From NCBI GenBank assembly GCA_013115145.1, contig JAAPAO010000559.1:1-23767 (forward strand): DNA of 23,767 bases. Reading direction: 5' to 3'. The position numbers and the translations under genes are program-made. Below are positions 1 to 7,959 of this stretch, one piece after another (the stretch's first letter is position 1; each line of letters opens with the position of its first letter). This stretch comes from Perkinsus chesapeaki. Its lineage: Eukaryota > Perkinsozoa > Perkinsida > Perkinsidae. The notes under the pieces were generated by a model. That model did no database searches and was not told the origin of the DNA. It saw only the letters and a program-made list of their open reading frames with translations.

Positions 1-49
1 TGTTCTAATCTGAGAGTAATCCTAAGCTTTTCAACATATGAAACTGCCT

Positions 50-98
50 AGCGGAGCGAAGCGATCGCTACAGTAGCGAGTAAGCGGAGCGAAGCGAT
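50..98 (+). repeat. Hairpin flanked by 16-bp direct repeats, in the first transporter intron
   Basis: AGCGGAGCGAAGCGAT occurs twice, at 50-65 and 83-98. Between and overlapping them, TCGCTAC (65-71) and GTAGCGA (73-79) form a perfect 7-bp inverted repeat around one base. The whole lies upstream of the splice acceptor at 125, inside the intron that precedes the first recognisable exon of the transporter gene. Confidence 0.7.
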
Positions 99-125
99 TC
101 ATACTCTACATTTTTTTGTTTGTAG

Positions 126-1837
126 TTGCATTCGTCCATCTGGCTCCTTTGGCAAGCATCAGCATGGATGCTCCTTTGGCAACTGCTTTTGAAGCTCGCG
201 GTGCCGGCATTCTAGAGTAAAAACCTAACCTATTCGTATCTTGCACGCTTCAAGCTGAGATATTCCTCAGATGCATAGTATCCCTAGGTGCTGTCGGTAA
301 CACAATGACTTCCGTTATGTCATCAATGATAGTGCAACCTCGTATAATGCTACGGATGAGCAGCGACGGTCTCCTTCCAGAATCAGTAAAACCTAAATCG
401 ATCACGTGATCGATTTATAATTTTTCAGATCGGCAATCTGACTTCCTCTGGAACCCCTTCGACTGCTCTCATCATTACAATCGTCGTGTCATCAGCGCTC
501 GCCCTGCTGATCGATTTCGAGGCTCTTGCCGACATCGTGTCTTTTGGAGCTCTCATTAGTTTTTTGGCTGTATGTTTATGTACTATGCTCGGTGAGTACA
601 TCACAGGCTTTCCCGGAAAATTTCCGGAAAAATTCTGTAAAATATTGGAAACTATTTTTCGTTAGGTAGGGTCGTTCCACCGTCGAGCTATCGTAAGCCT
701 ACAGTGAATCAAGCAGCTCAAACTTATGGACGGCCAATCAGTCCAGAAGAGTCTTCAACGATATCCAGTAAGGACCGCGCGCCACGAAATTATGCATATT
801 TTTTCTCAGGAGATCAACTGCGACCCCACTACCCGGAAAAGATAATTTTTATGATTTTACTATTCGAGGTAACATTTCCCAGAAATAATTATTATTTCTT
901 TCTTGCGCAGATTTTAACGCTGGCATTCGGCGCTTTTTTTCTACACGACCTCGTAAATATCTTTTTATACGTCCCGTTGCTGGTCGTTTGCATTATTGTC
1001 GGTGTAGCAACCGTGCGGACTATTCGAGTTTATATGAGGTAACAACGCTCTCATTAACGTGTGCAGGTGGATTTAGTTACGTCAGCGACAATGATGATGC
1101 TTCCGCGAGCAACACTTTCCGAGTTCCCGGTGCGCCTGAAGTGCCTCTCATTGGCATGTTCATTAATACGTAGGTTGAATTAATACTGCATAACGCCGAG
1201 AGTATTCAGAGCCGCCTGGTGATGATGGTGTTGAAAGCCTCGAGGGGGTATCCATTCAGTTGATAATTGTTGATGACGGTTATTTCGGTTCAATATTGTG
1301 GCTTTGTTGATTTGCATTATAACACGATCTCCACAGCGTTCTGGTCAATCTGTCGCTCGGAAGCTCGGCAAAGTTATCATCCTCGTTTATCGCTGTCGTT
1401 TTATTTCTGTACGAATCGTGAATCCCCAGTGGAATGAATCCCAATGATTTTTCAAGGTACATGATTTCCGGTTTACCGTTGGCGGCCGTTCTTCGTGGTT
1501 TGGCAGTGACTGCAGTCGCTATAATATTCTATTTGTCCTATTCTATCAGGAATTCGACGCTTGCCGTTGAATCGATAAAAAATGAAAAGTAAGTCCCAGG
1601 AATTGAACTCGATACCTTTCAAACGTTCGGTAGAGCCTTTCACCGCTACGCTAGTTTTCTAGTGTATTCTACCAAGCATCTTAGCAGCCCTCAATGCTAC
1701 TATGGTCCAACCGACCGAATATATCACTCGATATTGCAATTCCACGAGCATCAAAAATTGTGATTTTTTTCAGGTTGACCGAACCAAACGGCAAATACGC
1801 GAAGTTCGAGGACGAAGGCGGAAATAACGCAATTTAA
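126..1837 (+). CDS. Cationic amino-acid transporter (APC/CAT family), C-terminal part, 9 exons
   Basis: This is the 3' part of a multi-exon gene whose 5' end lies outside the window. I infer exons 126-216, 271-385, 429-591, 666-767, 810-868, 911-1038, 1077-1169, 1457-1588 and 1774-1837; all junctions keep phase and use GT-AG. The spliced protein (about 315 residues) shows CAT-family landmarks: APLATAFEARG, then a glycine-rich membrane segment, QPRIMLRMSSDGLLP, SSGTPSTALIITIVVSS, LIDFEALADIVSFGALISF, and late FRVPGAPEVPLIGMFINTY and the membrane segment ending in YSIRNSTLA. Family members are multi-pass transporters of basic amino acids at the plasma or vacuolar membrane; substrate here is inferred only from family. 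The last 30 residues are a charged cytosolic tail. AATAAA lies 34 bp after the stop (1871-1876). Introns carry the hairpin repeats listed separately. Confidence 0.85.
236..263 (+). repeat. 28-bp inverted-repeat intron element (family T), copy 1
   Basis: Arms of the GTATCTT / AAGATAC type around the centre GCACGCTTCAAGCT; here the right arm is degenerate (GAGATAT). It fills about half of the 54-nt intron 217-270 of the transporter gene. It reads in the opposite sense, relative to its gene, from the copies at 6053 and 8228. Confidence 0.7.
394..417. repeat. Palindromic intron element (family P), copy 1
   Basis: Perfect 24-bp palindrome built on the 18-bp core ATCGATCACGTGATCGAT, inside the 43-nt intron 386-428 of the transporter gene. 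It leaves only 8 nt to the 5' splice site and 11 nt to the 3' splice site. Confidence 0.9.
774..791 (+). repeat. GC-rich intron element (family C), copy 1
   Basis: ACCGCGCGCCACGAAATT inside the 42-nt intron 768-809. The intron is a multiple of three without a stop, so it could be misread as coding. Splicing joins ATATCCA to GAGATCAAC and restores a clean hydrophilic loop. The identical 18 bp occur in an intron of the kinase gene at 6304. Confidence 0.75.
1595..1660 (-). repeat. Degenerate tRNA-like sequence in the last transporter intron
   Basis: On the - strand an A-box-like TAGCGTAGCGGT is followed about 40 nt later by a B-box/T-arm-like GAGTTCAATTCC. It sits inside the 185-nt intron 1589-1773, antisense to the gene. 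Stems pair poorly, so I read it as tRNA-derived repeat rather than a functional tRNA. Confidence 0.4.
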
Positions 1838-2974
1838 ATTAGTTTATCGATTATTAAACTTGCTTGTGTTAATAAACAAACGATACCAATAATTACAAGA
1901 AGAATACGGCCTGCCAAAATATAAATTGATATTTTGGGATTTCAACTTTTTCTGAGAAAACTTAGTATTTCGTGACGAAACTCGGCGAGTACATACTCTC
2001 GGATATTGAGAATCATATTTCCTAAATAGCTATCTCTTCGGGAGAGTGGGAAGAGGGCGACATTGCCTTGCAGCAATGTAGAGCAGTTGCTGGAGGCAAA
2101 GTCGCGAGCTAGGCGTCGATACCTGAACGGATGAGTCAGCCACAAGACTCTATCACTGTGACGTGCCGACTGCAAGGCCGTCAGCTAAAGGTATCAGACA
2201 CCTAGCTCCTCCGGAAAGAGACAAAAAAATGTTGCCTTTTTTGGGACATGCTCTCCCTGCGATACGCGTATTTACTCTACACACAACAAGTTGTGCTCCG
2301 CATAAATAGATCAACCGTCTCATGTGTGTAGGCCAATACACTCGCGCAAACGAATTCAGCACGATTATTTGGATAATAATATGATATTTTGTACAATCGT
2401 ACTTTCACACTGGAACCACCAACTTAGTAGTGTGCTGGAGAGACGTTCCACTACTTGGATTTAATGCACACTCACATAAAACAGAAATTGACTAACTGTT
2501 TTCCACAAGTGTCGTTGCTTCAATGAGCCTATCCTCAATACAACAACAGCAACACAGATGCATGGGTTAATCAGCTAGTTTCACCAGTCGTTCGAATTGA
2601 GTTAGCAGACACCGTCAAACATTTCAATGCCGATTGAAAATAAGCGTGCATGAATTCCCACTCGTACTGAATGAAAAAATTGGCGTGTTCAGCGAAAACT
2701 TATCACCAACAAGATAGCTATGATTAACGCTGTGACGACCTTGTGGGTTCAGATAGACAACCTAGCTAGTACACCAGAGTCTGGCGTGACTCTGGTGGCA
2801 GCCACCAGGCAATATCGTGGCGACACTGATAGGCACGTAAGGGACCGACCCTCGCTCGAGCGGTATCTCTGAGCATCCGTGCTTTCCGTAACAACACAAC
2901 AGTAAATTAGCGACGAGACCCAAGAAAACTACAACAGGAAAATGTATTATAACTAAATGGCGGTCCTACAAGTT
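1838..2974. other. Intergenic region between convergent genes
   Basis: About 1.1 kb between the stop codons of the transporter (+) and the sphingosine-kinase-like gene (-). No exon with recognisable protein motifs was found. It contains the hairpin cluster at 2772-2807 and otherwise nothing I can name. Confidence 0.6.
2772..2807. repeat. Two adjoining intergenic hairpins
   Basis: CACCAGAGTC (2772-2781) and GACTCTGGTG (2788-2797) are perfect 10-bp arms around a 6-nt loop. TGGTGGC / GCCACCA around one base (2793-2807) forms an overlapping alternative hairpin. No gene overlaps it. Confidence 0.6.
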
Positions 2975-5259
2975 CTAGTCTCCCCATGCAGGAGCCATTA
3001 ATAGTAAAGCGCCAGGGAGCAGATCAGCTCGAAGTGGGCTTGAAGAATCGATTAGTTCACCATCAATGCCAAACTCAGCGTACTTCGTATCAGAATGGGA
3101 TCCATCTCGTTTAATAGTTGGTTCAAAAATTACAGAAGTCACTCTCTCCGTGCTGACACGGGAATCCTTCAAATGCTTATTGTCGGGCACCTTGGCGAGT
3201 AACTGTGCGAACCTAACCGAAAGACATCTTACAGCTCAACTTCAACATCATCAATCATCCTTACTTGAGTCGATCAAGCGCCGGTATCGTCACCAATTCC
3301 ATGTAGCCGCTGGCCAGATGAGCATTTTGCATCCACACCGTCCGATCCTCCGTGTTTCGGACGGCCACATTTGTGAGAGACAAAACGGCGACTCCCTTTT
3401 TGTCATCAATTTCAACCCATCCTTCTTCGCCTTCCTTCGCGATGGGCGATGGAGCCAGCATCTTATCCTCATCAGAATTGCCGTAGAACTTCGTCGTCAG
3501 TTTGTGAAGGACGCTGCAAGCCATGCACGAAGTGCCACACGGCCCGGCGTCCTGGAGCCATCTCAGCAGCTTGGTCTCCGATCGCGGCAGTGGACTCTCC
3601 AATGGTGGTAATTCCGGATTCGACGTGTGGCTGTGGCTGAGCCTGGCGCGGTCTGGAGCGACGATCGGGGCGCTTTTAGTTCTACTATACTGGGGGACTG
3701 GGCTCGCCAATCGACGGTCTATTTCACTTCGTAAATATCTGAGAAAAATGCAATCGCTGACCTGTCCTCAATTTGCCCAAAAATATTTCCCAGAACCTCG
3801 TGGTTAACAAAAATAGTTAACAAAATAATTCCCGTAATAATGCCGGGGCCTCGGATCGAACCCACGACCTTCCCCTTACCGGCATTTCATCCCAGTATAC
3901 GCCAAAGTGAATCCCCCCTTTCCATGGCCAACTTGACTAGGATCCCCTCCCCCTCGGAAGACCGTCTGCGCCCCCGCAAAGATATATCTGGTCGGGCCAA
4001 GAAATCTTTTATTTTCAGATCTGACATTAACCTCGGCGATGAAGCCATAATTGAGCCCACAGATCGCCAAAGTAACCTTCGGACCGTCGGGTAAATGCCT
4101 CGTAACCTTCATCACATCAATCGGTCTCATCCACCCGTTTACTATCGCGGTGGCTGCCGTTAACGGTTGCCTCATCCCCCCGCTCGCTGCCAGTGAGTTG
4201 TGGCTGCCAGCGGGAAGCTGACCAACCCCAAGAGTTCGGAAAACTTCCTCAGCATCCGGTCGATTGGCTAAACCGTTGACGAGTTCGTAGACTAGACCAT
4301 CCCCTCCGACAGCACCGACCGCGCCAACCTTGTGAAGATCCAAATCTCGACCTATTTCGCCGGCATGACCAGCGTGGTCGGTTTCAACGATAAAGTATCT
4401 CCGATGGGCTTTCTCCAGCATAGGTTTGAGAACTTTCGCAAACATTTTTTTTGCTCGTCGTCGACCGCCGATCGGGTTTATGACGACCAAAAGCTCCTTA
4501 GTGGCACCGTACTGTGGTGTGGTCCAATCCGTCAGCACTTTGCTCCATCTTACTATACCATCTTTACTAGCAACTTTGAATGTGAACCTGAAGCAAAAGA
4601 AATGACACTTTCCGATTAAGTGATCAGCTGTTTTTCCGAACACGCCGGGAAAAATTCGAAAATTTCACAAAAATTTCGCTCGTTTTTTGCATTCCTCAGC
4701 ATTTGCTCTACGGACCCGGTTTATACAATTTATGGTTCAGCTAAGAAAGGGTAACCTACTCTCGGAGTTCCCTTTTAAAAGGGTCCTTATGTTCGGTGTA
4801 ACGACTCTTGAATGGATTCATATGCTTTCCTCGGAGCTTCATTGATGCGAAAACATGCACTGTGGTATCATTCTCAACTTCGAAGGCGTAGATATCTTCC
4901 GGTCGCCATTCTATCAGCATCTCGCCGTACAAATCGTCTATGCGTATCCTGACAATAATAATCGATCACGCGATCGATTTGTGAACTGACCTCTTTCCGA
5001 ATGTTGCATGAGCCGGCGCATCCTTCCATCCAGATCTGCCAAGTTCAGTGAAGATTCCAACTTCACTCGGACCTGGTAAACTCAAGTTTACCTCCCCCTC
5101 CACCGCGCCACAGGAATTCGTGGAGTTCGTGTTCGCTGTAGTCGATGGGGACGCCGAACCCACCTTGGCAGCTCGACTCGCCGGTGGCTGGGAAATGGAT
5201 TGCAAACTATTATGTGGCGAGATGTCCGATGAGGAGCTCGCAGCGATAGGGACTGTCAT
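2975..5259 (-). CDS. Sphingosine kinase-like lipid kinase (DAGK catalytic fold), 5 exons, about 625 aa
   Basis: Exons inferred on the - strand: 5259-4991, 4948-4760, 4587-3880, 3738-3265 and 3212-2975; phases agree throughout and the sum gives 625 residues. Residues about 90-180 look like the PH-like region that precedes the kinase core in long-chain-base kinases (GRSGWKDAPAHATFGKR, later FTFKVASKDGIVRW). The catalytic core has LLVVINPIGG (about 185-194), the nucleotide-binding GGDG (247-250) followed by LVYELVNGL, and LPAGSHNSLA (277-286). The C-terminal lobe has NAHLASGYMELV and a closing IDGEL, as in the family. These enzymes phosphorylate sphingoid bases. The usual GSGN is GSHN here. The N-terminal 70 residues are Ser/Thr/Ala-rich and probably disordered. 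The start (5259) is the first ATG after the upstream kinase stop, only 94 bp away; it is not independently supported. Confidence 0.85.
3840..3885 (-). repeat. tRNA T-arm-like hairpin in lipid-kinase intron 3
   Basis: Within and overlapping the donor of the 141-nt intron 3879-3739, the - strand reads AAGGTCGTGGGTTCGA followed by TCC, a B-box/T-arm signature, bracketed by ATGCCGG and CCGGCAT (7-bp inverted repeat). The same 16 nt occur in an intron of the gene at 7960-8776, there antisense to the gene. Confidence 0.55.
4961..4978. repeat. Palindromic intron element (family P), copy 2
   Basis: ATCGATCACGCGATCGAT (one central mismatch to a perfect palindrome) in the 42-nt intron 4990-4949 of the lipid-kinase gene. 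Splicing at this intron restores the frame between the N-terminal exon and the PH-like exon. Confidence 0.85.
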
Positions 5260-5353
5260 AGACAAGTAAATCTCGGCAATCTTGCTCAATCTTGCATTTT
5301 CCCAACGCGACAGCAATGCAATTCAGAGACGTGATGGTTTCTGTCGAAAATGT

Positions 5354-7598
5354 TCATGCCATGCTTTCCAACTCGGACACAAGGGAACGAAGAGTCGCAC
5401 CTGGGTTGATCCAAATCGATCACGTGATCGATTATTCCCCTTCTTACAAATACTCTTCTGTGTCGGCCTTTCCACAACTTTTCCCGACCAACATTTCTTC
5501 ATCAGCGTTCTGAAGCCGAGCTAGTGTTGATCAATCTCCCCGTTATTGCATTGTTAACAATAAGTAGCCATTTGCGTCGTCGACAATGTCGACTCGACAT
5601 GTTCTATCTTCCCATCTGATGTCCCCCAACTTACACTGCGGCGGCCGGAGCGTCCTTTGGAATGAATGTATCTTCTGGACGAAGACCGTTGGTTACTGCT
5701 ATTGCAACCTGAGGAGCATATCGATCACGTGATCGATTTGGAACAATGTTTGTCAGTTTTTGCATGGTTAACAATACTGCAGTGAATAGAAGCGTATCTT
5801 TACAAAATGTGAAATACCAGCTTCAACCTAAGATACCGCATACCGCCATGCCCGACATCTCCACGTCTCTGTAGGGAAGCTCTCGAGTGATTATCTCGTA
5901 CCTAAAAGGCACCATGATAATTCATTCACGCGCCAAGAAAATACAATGTTATGCCGAACGAATAGATGTCACAACGCTCGTCGTAATTCTCTCCTTTAAA
6001 AACCTCTGGCGCCATCCAATGATATGTACCTGGCGTCAAGTTGACGTATTCTGTATCTTGCATGCTTCAACCCAGGATACTACCCGCTCCTTCGGTGAAT
6101 TCGGCGTGAGCCTGTTGTTCTAACCTGGCCATTCCGAAGTCACCGATCTTAACTCTGATCGGATCTTCCTCATCGTATCTTAGGTTGATGCATGCAAGAT
6201 ACGCACGAGGTGGAATAACCACCCTCTCCCGTGTCTTACACTGGCTGTTCCAGTAACAAATTAAGAGATTTTATGTCTCTATGAATCACCTGGGCAATAT
6301 TTTACCGCGCGCCACGAAATTGATATCCCACCGGCGGCCTCGAGGAATGCATGAAATAAATCCCCTTCGCGATGTCCAACATCATAACCTAAAGCGATCA
6401 AAATCGATCAGGTGATCGATTTGAACGCCTACAGCCTTCTGAGCCCAGCTTAGATGAATCTCTCTATTCACATGTAATAAATCATACAAACAACCACCCG
6501 AGCTGAAATCGATCACGTGATCGATCTGAACACTTTTCCTTGCCTCACCATAACTCCAATAATATCTTCAAAGGCTTCGACTGCGTATGAGCTCCAACAA
6601 GAAGTACCACATTAGGATGACGCAAAGTCAACATTACCTGAACATCCATCCTACTCAAAGAACGGCCAAGACGAATGCAACTCAGTTGCTGTCCACATAT
6701 CAAGACTTATGAGTTAACATTATCAGATCTATAAAAGGGTATAGATCCAACCCTTTCTGATATCCTCCGCCGACATCCAGCAGACAACTGTTTCTATACC
6801 AGCTTCATCGGAGGTATTTTATTAATAAATAAGTCCACAGCGCGTCAACCACACCAGTCCACATTACTACCCCAAGTTCCCTTTTAAACATCTTCAATGT
6901 CTCCTCCGTATCCGGCAACTGCCATTCGATCTCCTTAACCGCTACATCAGCGCCCCTCCAAGCACCTCTGAAAAACGGTGAAGAATCAGCATCCCAAGGG
7001 CGTCGCAGAAATTAGTTTTTTGGCGGAATTATTGGTTTTTGATCTGAACGCGAAAATGCATTGTCATCCCAACCTATAAGACTTCCAGTCGCGCTCTTGT
7101 CGTCAGTCGAGTAAGGCGGATAAACGCAATATTAGTGATTCATTTGTGTATAGCTCCTCCCATGGGGCCGTCATGGAGCTACGGAGTCGCCTGGTCGCAC
7201 TACATCCGCGCGAGAGATAAATATACTATATAGTTGAATGACTAAACCCAGCAAGATCTAAGTCATCGACGCCAACACGATCACCCGTCCCTCACCAGCA
7301 GCAGTAGCAGCTACCAACACCTAGCAAGATATCCTTGTGGCCTCAACATTTCGCCAACTTTTGCGAACATACTAGAATAAAAAAGATTTTTACCAATCTA
7401 GAAAAAAGCATAATTAATAAATAAATGCCGATCGAATATTTCTATTAGAAATGAATGCCAATCCCCCAAGCACCTGTGCACCGCCGAGAATCTCCCCCGT
7501 CCAATGGGCTCATACATGATAACATCGCTGGGATTGACCTCCCAGGAATGCCCCTCCACGTCCAGTCCAACAAAATCATCATCATCCGACGGGGTCAT
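5354..7598 (-). CDS. TKL-type serine/threonine protein kinase, 12 exons, 309 aa
   Basis: Exons inferred on the - strand: 7598-7474, 6967-6871, 6637-6549, 6502-6433, 6388-6332, 6289-6240, 6178-6084, 6050-5945, 5901-5844, 5708-5635, 5509-5448 and 5400-5354. All phases match and the spliced frame is exactly 309 codons plus TGA. The protein is essentially a bare catalytic domain: glycine loop IGRGRFSAV (32-40), ATP lysine in VAVKEI (K53), helix-C glutamate E72, [20 protein letters not shown] (149-156, catalytic D151), DFG (176-178), GTYHWMAPE (202-210), CDIYSFGI and the terminal arginine in CW...RP (R288). [15 protein letters not shown] and GTYHWMAPE are typical of TKL (Raf/MLK/DPYK-like) kinases. 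All catalytic residues are present, so it should be active; substrates are unknown. Eight of the 11 introns are shorter than 130 nt and at least seven carry repeat elements. Confidence 0.9.
5415..5432. repeat. Palindromic intron element (family P), copy 3
   Basis: ATCGATCACGTGATCGAT in the 47-nt intron 5447-5401 of the kinase gene (donor GTAAGA, acceptor CCCAG). The intron separates the exon ending in RPTQKSI from the last coding exon. Confidence 0.85.
5720..5737. repeat. Palindromic intron element (family P), copy 4
   Basis: ATCGATCACGTGATCGAT near the 3' end of the 135-nt kinase intron 5843-5709, 11 nt from the acceptor. The same intron also carries half of a family T element near its donor. 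Confidence 0.85.
5820..5836 (-). repeat. 28-bp inverted-repeat intron element (family T), partial copy
   Basis: On the - strand GTATCTTAGGTTGAAGC, identical to the left half of the element at 8228-8255. It lies 7 nt inside the donor of kinase intron 5843-5709. A separate AAGATAC occurs about 40 nt further on, so the right arm may have been displaced by an insertion. Confidence 0.6.
6053..6080 (-). repeat. 28-bp inverted-repeat intron element (family T) forming almost an entire 33-nt intron
   Basis: The kinase intron 6083-6051 is only 33 nt. It consists of GTA, the 28-bp element (left arm GTATCCT, right arm AAGATAC) and a closing AG. The flanking exons encode the activation segment (TEGA then EYVNL) and need this intron to be removed, since the unspliced frame meets a TGA. 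Confidence 0.8.
6175..6202 (+). repeat. 28-bp inverted-repeat intron element (family T), copy in kinase intron 6
   Basis: GTATCTT and AAGATAC arms around AGGTTGATGCATGC, at the 3' end of the 61-nt intron 6239-6179. The acceptor AG lies in the CTAAG of the element, so the terminal bases of the element are part of the next exon. Relative to the gene it is inverted compared with the copies at 6053 and 8228. Confidence 0.75.
6304..6321 (+). repeat. GC-rich intron element (family C), copy 2
   Basis: ACCGCGCGCCACGAAATT in the 42-nt kinase intron 6331-6290. The exons on either side meet at SSRPP and [10 protein letters not shown], which fixes the intron. The intron is a multiple of three without a stop, so it could be mistaken for coding sequence. 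Confidence 0.8.
6403..6420. repeat. Palindromic intron element (family P), copy 5
   Basis: ATCGATCAGGTGATCGAT (one central change) in the 44-nt kinase intron 6432-6389, flanked by exons encoding SWAQKA and VMMLDIAKG. Confidence 0.85.
6508..6525. repeat. Palindromic intron element (family P), copy 6
   Basis: ATCGATCACGTGATCGAT (on the - strand one flanking base differs) in the 46-nt kinase intron 6548-6503. The exons meet at LLELC and SGGCLYDLL. The palindrome ends 5 nt before the splice acceptor. Confidence 0.85.
6726..6747. repeat. 8-bp-arm hairpin in the 233-nt kinase intron 2
   Basis: GATCTATA (6726-6733) and TATAGATC (6740-6747) around a 6-nt loop, inside intron 6870-6638. It is unlike the other families in sequence but has the same architecture. 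Confidence 0.5.
6968..7473 (-). other. 506-nt kinase intron 1, flanked by a 10-bp direct repeat
   Basis: The longest intron of the kinase gene, between the glycine-loop exon and the VAVK exon. The 10 bp AGGTGCTTGG occur at both ends: two bases before the donor (extending into the intron) and immediately after the acceptor. No coding potential was recognised inside. Confidence 0.6.
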
Positions 7599-7959
7599 GA
7601 AGAAAATACAAACAAACTTCCAGAAGAGTGCCTTCGAGCTTCTGATGGGAAGCTATATGCTACCAGATCAAATCAATTCCGTCTTGGAGCACCTCATACC
7701 CCTCGATGACTTTGAACAAATTATTTCACTGGAATGACATCGTGCCAGAATCTCGTGGGGGTGAAATCAGGATGTCATGAAGAAACATATATCCCCACCA
7801 GGGGGTCCTTTGTCTTTGCCTTTTGCTCCAGGAATCTTCTACCAAAAATTGTAGACACGTATCGACTCATCTCCCCACTGGGTACAGCCCCCCCCCTGAA
7901 ACTCAAGTCTCTCATAATGTCGAATTAGTAAATTTAAGTGAATTTAAGTTTTAACATAT
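7599..7959. other. Intergenic region upstream of the kinase gene
   Basis: About 360 bp between the stop of the unidentified - strand gene and the kinase ATG. It must hold the kinase promoter and 5' leader, but no recognisable element was seen. Confidence 0.5.

Noticed and set aside
1280-1462. 60-aa - strand frame in the 287-nt transporter intron
   Set aside because: No motif and no support; the flanking + strand exons (FINT to Y, then MISGLP) define the region as an intron, though its length suggests an insertion.
3066-3611. 181-aa open frame on the + strand
   Set aside because: It is antisense to exons 4-5 of the lipid kinase, which carry the conserved motifs.
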